The translations under genes were made by a program, and so were the position numbers. The notes beneath the pieces are model-generated. The model did no database searches. It saw only the letters and a program-made list of their open reading frames with translations, and had not been told where the DNA came from. From Pomacea canaliculata (lineage: Eukaryota > Mollusca > Gastropoda > Architaenioglossa > Ampullariidae): DNA of 64,000 nt. Shown here one piece after another: positions 55,001-64,000 of this stretch. The stretch spans positions 18,916,927 to 18,980,926 of the forward strand of contig NC_037594.1 of assembly GCF_003073045.1 (NCBI RefSeq), in the 5' to 3' direction. Position 1 is the first letter of the stretch. Every line of letters starts with the position of its first letter.

Positions 55001-58000
55001 TTGGAAGGAGGTTGATGCAATGGTGGCCGAAGAAGAACTAGCTTACAAAAATGAAGGAGTGGCTTTGACATCTCATTTAGGACCTGCTCACCCTTGGCCA
55101 AGACGAACCTAAGTGGCAGGCTTTTTCAGCAGCTGTGTCTATCCATGTGCTACCCCTAACAATTGTTACCAGTCAAGGGATGAATGAATGAAAAAATGAG
55201 TTACGGGTCCATTATATAAAAGATAATAGAATAATTATTTAGAATGCACTAATATTGATGATAATGATGTTGATGATAGGAATGGGGTGTGTCTCGTGTC
55301 ACGTTCGAACAAGATCCAGAACCTGTATGGCAAGATCGAGACAATAAGGTGAAGACCCTTTGCAAGCAGTGGAAAGTGGAATGCATTGAGAAAGTTTCTC
55401 ATACACTTTGGGATCCCCAGAGGTAAGATAGTATTGCATCAGGGCTTGACTTGTTAGATCTTGATGCTTGAAACTGAAGAAGAGTGATTATTACAAAGTA
55501 TCACAGTAAAAGTATCACAAAGTAAAAAAATCACACCCTTATGTAAATCTAGCACTGCTTTTTTTAAAATTGAGTTTTGGAAACAAAGCTTTTATTATCT
55601 TAGAAATAGACAACTGCTTAGTTGAATTGCAAAGATTTTGATCTATGGTTGAAATCTAGACCTGTCAGTAAAATAGCATGATACACTCATATATTTCAGT
55701 TGCCACTCAAAGAACAACACCTTTCATTTTGTTAAATCCAAAATTTGTTACAGCATAATTCAAGCCAATGGTGGGTCACCTCCCCTGACATATGCCATGT
55801 TTTGCCAAGTGACTGACATTGTTGGACTCCCTCCTCGCCCATGTCCCCAGCCAGACTTCAAAGGTGTGAATCTGCCTGTGGTAGACAACAAGAAAGATGT
55901 CATGGGCATACCAACGTGCGAAGAGCTTGGTAAGTGTAGGTCAAGAGCTGAAAAATTGTAGGCACTTCTGGTAGGAGAGGACAGAATTCATATGTTGCTT
56001 ATATATTTGTCTGTTTTTTATCTGTAGTTCAAAAGTCTTTTCTAAAAGTAAAATATCTATATTTGTGTTTTAAAATAAAAGTGCTCACCGGCAATAATTA
56101 GTTAGCTAATCTTTCTAGCCCAGATAACAAGTTATATTCTTCTGCACATTTAAAACAAAGCTCTTCAAGTGCCTTCAATGCACCTTCAACTTTTTTATTT
56201 CACAACTGTTATGTATCTAAAGTTTAAAATTATCTCAGGTAGCATAGATGCTGGTGTTGATGCATATTGATATAATGTCATAGCATGCTGTCATGACAAA
56301 GAAAAAGTGAAGGATTTTGTTGTTTTAAATTCTTGCCCATTCTCTGTGACAATAACTCAGTTTGGAAAGGCGCTATATAAATCCTCATTATTATTATTAA
56401 TAGGAAATGCACAGATGTATCAGTACTGTCCAGATGACTTGGTACAAGGTTATAGAATATCAACCAGGCATCACCTTTTTTTTGCTTTGTATGAAAACTG
56501 GTAAGGATCCAATTAATTAGTGATGACATTGACTGATTGGTTGCACACAACCCTCTAAGCTGAATAGGAGTCAACATCTTCTTCTTCTTAATCACCTCCA
56601 GTGGAGCATAGGGCGGTAACTACACCACGCCATTAGACCCGGTTGTGGGTATCTCTTTCCAGTTGGGACCATGTCGTGCCAGCTGCCTCCACCTCACTGT
56701 GGACCGATCTCCTCCATGTCTGTCTGGGTCTCCAAACCCTGCACCTCCCCTGTGGGTTCCAGCCCAGAGCTTGTCTTGTTACATTGACTGCTGGCTTTCA
56801 CAAGTGACCAGTCCAGCTCCACTTTCACTTCTTGATATCTTGGCTGGCAGGTTTTTGATTGGTTCTCTCCCAAAGGTCTGTATTGGAGATCTTCTCAGGC
56901 CATCTGATGTTGAGGAAGTGGCGCAGACATCTATTGACGAATGTCTGAATCTTGTTGGTGATGGTGTTTGTCACACACCATGTCTCAGATCCATATAGAA
57001 GGACTGACTTTACATTTGCGTTGAAGATGTGGATTTTGATGTGTAGAGATAAAGCCTTAGAGCTCCAGATAGGTTGCAGGGTGGGAATGCAAGCCTGGCT
57101 TTATTTATTTGGCTTCTTACATCTTCATATGCACATAAAGGGTCAACATCACCTGCCAGAAATTTAGTTTTTTAGCATGTGACCTTTTTAGGTACTAGAA
57201 TGATGATTGAGACTATCCATAACTTACAGTTCAGGAACAGATGAAATAAACGTGCAGCGACAGTTCAGCTGCTGGTCACAGGACTTGAGCATATGTCCTT
57301 TCAGACTGTCCAGTCTGTGGGCTTTGAAGAGATTAATCCTGGCAAGGCAAGATGCTACGGCATTCTCACCCACTACAATATCCCATAGTGACAGGGAAGA
57401 ACAAATCAATTCACATTCCTGAGAAAAGCCATGTTCATCAAACCTGGCATAAAACTTGTTTAAGTCATTAGCAAAGCCCACAGCATTACATCCTGTCTAT
57501 TTGTCACATTCCCCATCATTTTGTTTATTCCTAGCCATGCTTTATGTGTGCTCACTTCATTTAGCTTCATCTCTATTTTGTTTTTTTATAATATTTAGTT
57601 TTGCCAGCCTGTTTTTCTGTTGAAATTCTTTGTTCAGATCTGATAGCTGTTCCACATTGCCCTGGATAAATTCATGCTAGATTTGCATGATTGTAGATTT
57701 GCTAAAGTTTGATTTATTTTGTTTATAGGTGTTTATCCAGAATCTGAACGTCAGAAAAATCCATTAGGTGGCTATGTTGGTGGAGAGCAAAGAGCTCTAG
57801 AACTGCTTAGTCTTCGGATTGAGAAAGAAAGAAAAGTAAAGAAGCTTTACTAAATGTTTAAAGTTTTGCTGTTATGTTTATGTTAAGTATTTTGGTTTGG
57901 TCTTTCACATTACATGCAGCATTATATGGGAAGCTGAGCTTTTAGATGCTTTTGTCTCATTTAGATTTTACATTTTTAAAATGTACTGCTCATTATTTTT

Positions 58001-61000
58001 ATAAAAATGTCACATCAAGCTGAATCTTTATTGTAGGAAATTAGTGACCTGCTTATATCCTGGTAGCATATATTTAAAATTGTTAAGGACTTCAAAATGA
58101 TTGTAAAAGCCTTGTAATGTATTTATAATATATATGTGTGTGTTTTCTTTACCTGATTAGCCTAGATTTGTTTTGCTGTGACAAATGCAATAACGTCTAT
58201 CAGTACTTACTGAGATCCCGAGGTTTTGAATTTTGGTCTGGATTATGAAAGAATATTGTCAAATTTGTACCCCAACAGGCTTTTGAGAAAGGTCAGTGCC
58301 TACCCAATCAACTAAATCCTGACCTAACTGGCCTGCCTCTTAGCTTGAGTCCTCATCTGCGATTTGGCAGTTTGTCTGTGCGCCGTTTTTACTGGGCTAT
58401 TCATGATGCTTTCAAGGAGGTATTTTAAATCAGTATTGCTCTTTGTACATGTGTCTGCTTCATAAAATTTGTAAAAAAAAATGATCATTTTACATTTTGG
58501 GGTGCCTCTGTTTTGACTTCATCGAGAAATATTTGTCTGAACTTACCACTAAGTGATATATTTTTCTGCAACAAATATTGCAGTTTTAAAATGTTTTCAT
58601 AATTAAGCCTATTCAGTGATTTGACCTTGATGAAAGAAGAAAAAAAACCTGAAAGATCATTTATTTTAATTTGTATAATGTAAAGGAATCCTTACTAATT
58701 TTTATATGTTCTGTGTCTTCTTAACATGTCAACAAACCATTTCACCTCTAATGTAGGTATCTCAGTGTGAAGAAGTGCCTACATCTATCACTGGACAGTT
58801 GATCTGGCGAGAATATTTCTACTGCATGTCTGTCAATAACCCTATGTACAACTGTATGGAGGGCAACCCAATCTGCCTGGACATTGACTGGTACCAGAAC
58901 CAGGAGCAGTTTGAGAAGTGGTCTAAGGTCAAGCTTTTCTCTGGAGTTTGAAAATATATTTGTAAATTTGCTTCTTTGTGAATCAGAGTTTTTCAAGTTC
59001 TCTTGGCAGAGCTTTTTTTCCCATTAAAAAAAAATGTCCAAAAATTTTAACAAAAATCATTTTCTTTTTAGAAGAATAAAAAGCATTTCTTGTCATTTTT
59101 TAGTCTGTTATTTATTTAACACTTCAGTTATTGTCAGTGAGTGTTACTTATTCTTTAATAACCAGCTAGGTGCTGCTAAGTAGTCTTTTTGTTTTGCCTG
59201 TTTTCATTATAAAATCATTCTGGTCATGCATAATTTTAAAACCTAGAAAGTGTCTCTTTAAAAAACAGTTGTATTCTTTATATAATTCTTTATAAAGCAC
59301 AGCTTTTATTTCTAATGCTTGATGCATGTAGCTTAACTTATACTTTGATGGTTTCTTCTATTTTTCAGGGTCAGACAGGGTACCCATGGATTGATGCCTG
59401 CATGCGGCAGTTGAAAGAGGAAGGCTGGATTCACCATGTGTGTCGTCATGCTGTCGCATGCTTTTTAACCCGCGGAGACCTCTGGATTGATTGGCAAATG
59501 GGACTGAAGGTTTGAAGTTCACAGCTGTGGGAGACTGCACAGATTTACTGATTTCTCTTTCTTTTCTCACTTATTATCTTTGTTACAGAGACAATTTTTG
59601 CTACCTATGTAATTTTAAGATTTCAAATAATTCCTGGATTAGTACAGTTAGTACACTTGACTGAAAGTAAAATGCTGCTGGTTCAAAACCTGCTTAGACT
59701 TGTTGCTAAGTTTCTATCTCGCAGGCATTTGAATGCAGTGATCCAAAATGGCATTTGATAATAAGTTGTTTTGTATTTGAATGCTTGGCAGTTGATAATA
59801 ACGTGCTGTTTTTGTATTTCAATGCTTGGCAGGTTTTTGACAAATACCTTGTAGATGCTGATTGGTCTGTATGTGCTGGAAACTGGATGTGGGTTTCTAG
59901 TTCGGCCTTTGAAAAAGTGCTTCAGTGTCCTAAGTGCATCTGCCCTGTGCGCTATGGACGGCGTATGGATCCCAAGGGGGACTATGTCAGGTTTGTGGGA
60001 AACTTTAAGCTGGCCTCACAAAGTTATACTAGTCAGAGTAGTAGAGTAGCCTAGAACTATTCAGAGCATACGTGGTGAGAGCATGTGTGAACACACAAAC
60101 TTGTATTCTGTTATGTATGGGTGAGTGAGCAAGGGAGATCAAATTTATTTAAAAATAGAAGACATTGAGTGGCAGGTAATGGAAGAACAAAAGAAAATGA
60201 GAAAAGGTGAATTGAAGAATAAGAAAGAGCTCATCCAAGGTTGGAGGAATGAGAGAACTAATAGATATGAGACTGTGTATATTGTTTCCATATTTGTTTT
60301 TTCATGTGAAAATTTCTAATACTACACCAGACGTTATGTTCCTGAGCTGAAGAACATGCCGCTGCTGTATTTGTTTGAGCCTTGGAAAGCACCAGCAGAA
60401 ATTCAAGAAAAGGCTGGCTGTATAATAGGTTGTGACTACCCTCCACCCATGGTAGACCACAAACAGGCCTCTAAAATGTGCATGTCCAAGATGGAAAAGA
60501 TTAAGAACAAGTGCAGAGGTAGTATCATTGTGCCTTGCAGCTGTCTTTTTTCATGTGTGATAGCACTGCCTTTAGTTCGAGAAGATTGTTATGACCTCCC
60601 ATTTAGTGGAGAACATATTTTGTGGTTTGGTAGATTGTGTTTATTTGTAGACACTAAAATGCCCTGCAGAAGTGGATTTTCGTACCTTGAGGAAATTTCA
60701 CTTAAGGTGCATGGAAGACATTTTCTGATTTAGTTCCTGCATGATTGTTCTTGTCTCCTTTGCATGAACTCCTGCCTGAAAGTTATCAATCTGTAGTCAG
60801 AATTCTGTGAACTAGCTGAATCTTTCGTCCTTCCTTTGAACAGACACATGCGCACACACAGACCACAGCCCACAGTTACAGCAGTACCATTCGCACTGTC
60901 CAAACTTACTGCAGCTTCATTATTTACACATTAATACACAGCCACATGTAATGTTTACTGATACCAGTGTGTTTATCATTCTTAGCTGTACTTCTCAATA

Positions 61001-62846
61001 CAAAGAAGAACCTTTTTTCCTTATAGTTTGTCTCCTTTGGTTCTTGCATATATTTCTATTTTCTATGAGATAATTTATTAGATAATGAAAATGTTTTACC
61101 AATAAGTAATTATGCGATGAGAACATCTCCACTGACGCCATGGTCACAATGTGAACATTTGTCAGAGACAAATCCAAAGTCTTGTCTTGCATCCAAACTA
61201 GAACTAGCTTAATCTTTGCCATTGCAGTATTTTAAAATTTTGTATCCAACCAATGTAAATCCTAGGAGACTGTGACATGCAGGCTGTAAACTATTTTGTG
61301 ATCAATTTTAATTGAGCTAAACATTATTATTTTTTAAAATATCTAGAATTGGTGGTGTTGACAGCCTGTTTAATCTGTTGATAGTCATTGATATCTTGAA
61401 AAATGTTGAAGCTAATGACAAATGTAAGAAATAGCTAAGATCGAAGTCTTACTAACAAGCAACTTATTTGCTATGCAGGGAAATCAGTATAAGTATTGCA
61501 CTACAAAGTTTAAATAAAACATGGCACTATAAAAAAAGACAGGCTTTTATCAATTTGTAAGACATGATGATATAATTTCATGTGATTAAAGACTGTAAGT
61601 TTTTTAGCCCATTCATTTAACTGTGTTTTGCCATAAGCTGGGTGAAAACATATCACATGCTTCTTGGCTTTTTTCTTGCTCTCAGTTGTCTTTTTTTCAG
61701 CATAGATCCTTATTTTTGTGTGAGCTGCTGAATGTCAGTGAAAGCCATGAGACAATATAAGCTTCTCATGCAGCCATCAGTGTAAAAGCCCTCCATTTTC
61801 ATTGCTTTGTTTGTCATATATATTCATATATAGGTTTACGGGGATTTTTTGTGAACTTGATGATTATTGTAGAGTATTTGACTTCACAAATTAAGCATTC
61901 TCAGAAATAACTGGGAAACCTTTACTTTTTTAAACTCAGTTGTTCATCATTTGACTTGGTTAGCAATGCCATGGTTAAGAATTGTTGCTACAATTTGTTC
62001 AGATTTAAACTTTTTAACAAAATCACTCTTTAAAGTATAGTCAGTGCAGTGGCACACATGTAAATATGGGCAGTTAATATTAAATGAAATTGCCATTCTC
62101 TTTCGCTTCAGAAAAAACAAATTATCAGGGTTCCTAACTTGCAAGAATAAGTGATTTGAAAAGCGACAGAAAATTTGGGATTTTTTGGTATTGCTACTTT
62201 ACCAGCAAGCAATGCTGTTTTCTTTAATGTAAAAAAAAAATGCCATTTGGCTTCCCAGCTTTCATAAAGGAAATATTTAAAAACTTAGCAATGGCAAGCA
62301 AAATGTTTCTTTTTCTTTTGCTATTTCTATTTATCAGTAAGCAAGTCTGTATTCTTGCTGATCTATCCATTTTAAACAGATTTTTGAAAGAAATCATAAT
62401 AGCAAAATGGTTTCTGGGATTTTTGTTCCTCTTAAATCCCTGAAGGCCTCTTCCTAGTTCAGAAAGTTTTCCTTGAGAAACTGATGGACTGGTTTTGTCT
62501 GAAGAGATGGCCTACAATCCACAACTGTCTGATAATAGAGGTTTGATTTAACTAGTATGATGGTTCATGCCTTGTTCCTCTCCCATCTTGACAACCCTTT
62601 CAATGCTAGCAGCAATGCATGAAAGAAGTTCACAGTGGGAGTGCCACGTCATCCCCAACTTAAATATCTTCAGGATGCTCTCATCCCTGTTTGAGAGCTC
62701 AAAGGGTCTGTTGAAATCAGGTGAGACATTTCTCATGTAATTATTTTCTTGAAATCAAACGTCCTCTGCATTTTGCAGATGAAGGACATGAGCAGTGCTC
62801 CTTTATGCATACCCCTGAGCTGGATATCTGGTGGTTTCATGGCTGA
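52082..62846 (+). CDS. cry1: Type I (Drosophila-type) cryptochrome
   Basis: Blue-light receptor of the photolyase/cryptochrome family; in flies it resets the clock through TIMELESS. Coding exons, all in phase: 52082-52226, 53186-53325, 55280-55422, 55754-55929, 57729-57835, 58279-58419, 58757-58927, 59369-59509, 59833-59990, 60331-60518 and 62779-62846; about 525 residues (fly CRY 542). [16 protein letters not shown] opens the photolyase domain. The type I signature is SVCAGNWMW with Cys402, the position of fly Cys416 next to the flavin; vertebrate CRYs and 6-4 photolyases have Asn there. [11 protein letters not shown] and MSVNNPMY also match fly CRY. Flavin-reducing tryptophans align: W406, W383, W329 and W380 for fly W420, W397, W342 and W394. 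The last exon (22 codons including the stop, ending ELDIWWFHG) is the weakest part: it rests on a good acceptor and phase alone. Confidence 0.94.
53690..55170 (+). mobile_element. LINE reverse-transcriptase remnant in CRY intron 2
   Basis: Degenerate non-LTR element on the plus strand. Recognisable pieces in order: SDGIDNVPA and [12 protein letters not shown] (start of RT), then [23 protein letters not shown] and [10 protein letters not shown] (RT palm), then [16 protein letters not shown] and QGTLEGG (C-terminal end). The part with the YxDD site is missing, and many stops break it. Confidence 0.75.
56355..56402 (+). repeat. Retroposon 3'-tail fragment
   Basis: GGAAAGGCGCTATATAAAT followed by ATTATTATTA, in cryptochrome intron 4. 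Same layout as 21,481-21,527. Confidence 0.55.
56590..57110 (-). mobile_element. LINE C-terminal fragment in CRY intron 4
   Basis: On the minus strand the translation gives [18 protein letters not shown], then [50 protein letters not shown] and TWRR. This is the C-terminal region of a different LINE family from the 53.7-kb copy. It lies opposite to CRY transcription. The 117-residue plus-strand open frame here is its antisense shadow. Confidence 0.8.
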
Positions 62847-64000
62847 TACCTAGATCTTATTTCTTCCAAATTTCTGCTGAACATGTGCATATTGTCTAGA
62901 CTTTGTTTAAACAAAAATGGATTCGCTTTCATGCCACTTGCCTGGAAATTACAGGTGATTCCTAAACAAAAGAATCATAATCCTGCAAAATTACCAAGGT
63001 AAAGTGGGAATGTTACTCTACAAAAAAGACTGCAGCAGTTGTATTTTGTGTAGATACTATCATTAATTTATTCTCTGTTGTGCATACATTAGGTGGCCTA
63101 CATTCTGTGGTAGCACCTTAGACATGTAGTATATGACACTTTTTTTTAACACAGATATTACAGACACTAAACATGGAAAAAAATCAGTTGTGCTAGCTGA
63201 TGGATTTTCAAAACCAAATATCTCCAATAGACCATATTGGAATTGACAAAATTTTGGTGGACAAATCTCTCTCAATTTGATTTTTTTAAAGGGCTTTTTC
63301 AGGATGGATTAAGATTAAGAACACTTGCTTTATGATAATTTTGTATATTGTTTTGGTAAGTTTTGTCTTCTATCTCTTATGTTATTAAAAATATGATTTC
63401 ACAGTAGGGTATTTTTTGGGCAGTCCAAGGTAACTATTAGTCATTCTTGTGTTATGTATGTTAAATGGAGGTAGGACTGTAGAATTTAGCAATGTACACA
63501 CATAGACAAATGCAGGAGAGAGTGTCAAGACCAGGGACATGAGGGAGATGTAAGCATTGCACTATGTGCTGTATCTCATAAAATGAGCTTGGTCTTGGTA
63601 ACCTGTTCTAATAGCATCATTATGTATCACGTGTAGCCACACAATGAAATATGCAGAAAGTATAACTGATGAAGGTCAATAGTTTTCTATATATGGAGGC
63701 TAAAGTAGTGAATGTGTCCTATGAACTTTTCAAATGTTTTTAAGAGCTGTATAGATGCCTATTAAATCCAAGCTGAAATCCAAAAGCCACACCATTTAAA
63801 GCAAATAAATGTTAAGCATCCCTATTTACCTTTGACGAGGAAATGTCTGTTATCTGCTGAAACAGGTGTGTTTACAATTTTCCGAGCTTATTTTTTTATC
63901 ATCATTCATTAATAATCCAGATTTTAAAAGGCAGGATTATATACCAGAGGTTCACTGTTTTATGCAGGTGTACATATCAGGATGACCAGCACTTGCTTTC
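62847..64000 (+). other. Cryptochrome 3' flank
   Basis: No gene recognised. AATAAA at 63,804-63,809 could end a 3' UTR of nearly 1 kb. The window stops soon after. Confidence 0.35.

Noticed and set aside
56645..56998. 117-residue plus-strand open frame in CRY intron 4
   Set aside because: It is the antisense reading of the LINE fragment on the minus strand, whose translation is clearly recognisable.
60519..60733. Read-through C-terminus of the cryptochrome after 60,518
   Set aside because: A GTAGTA donor sits exactly at the end of the conserved domain and the read-through sequence is unlike CRY tails; intron retention remains possible.

Overview
This is a stretch of animal nuclear DNA. It has multi-exon genes with GT-AG (and two GC-AG) introns, AT-rich introns and intergenic DNA, microsatellites, and many decayed transposable elements. 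The protein set points to an invertebrate: one gene encodes a Drosophila-type, light-sensing type I cryptochrome, and another a proline iminopeptidase that, as far as I know, vertebrates mostly lack. The LINE remnants and the short retroposon tails look like those of gastropod molluscs. Mollusc, probably gastropod, is my inference; phylum is not proven by the sequence.

Layout. 1-3.5 kb: gene-free, with a decayed LINE reverse-transcriptase fragment. 5.3-10.5 kb (minus): CNOT9, 8 coding exons, 298 aa. 12.07-26.53 kb (plus): ATG9, 20 coding exons, 809 aa, divergent from CNOT9; its introns hold a broken retrocopy of a STRAD-like pseudokinase and a mariner transposase remnant. 26.5-31.4 kb: ATG9 3' region and intergenic DNA with a LINE tail. 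31.4-39.9 kb (minus): proline iminopeptidase, 8 coding exons, 366 aa, with a mitochondrial-like N-terminus. 40-46 kb: gene-free, visibly richer in CpG, with a SINE relic and an hAT-type MITE. 46.0-49.5 kb (minus): an unrecognised 133-aa gene, found only by joining five coding exons. 49.7-50.6 kb: two more hAT-type MITEs with perfect 8-bp target duplications. 52.08-62.85 kb (plus): type I cryptochrome, 11 coding exons, about 525 aa, with two LINE fragments in its introns. The rest is 3' flank.

The genes do not form one pathway: mRNA deadenylation (CNOT9), autophagosome membrane supply (ATG9), peptide trimming (iminopeptidase) and light/clock sensing (CRY). Possible links are local. CNOT9/ATG9 are head-to-head. 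CACGTG E-boxes cluster between the unknown gene and CRY, where circadian control would be expected. No operon, CRISPR array or phage-like system is present. All exon joins quoted were checked by hand for splice dinucleotides and reading phase; none has been checked against transcripts.
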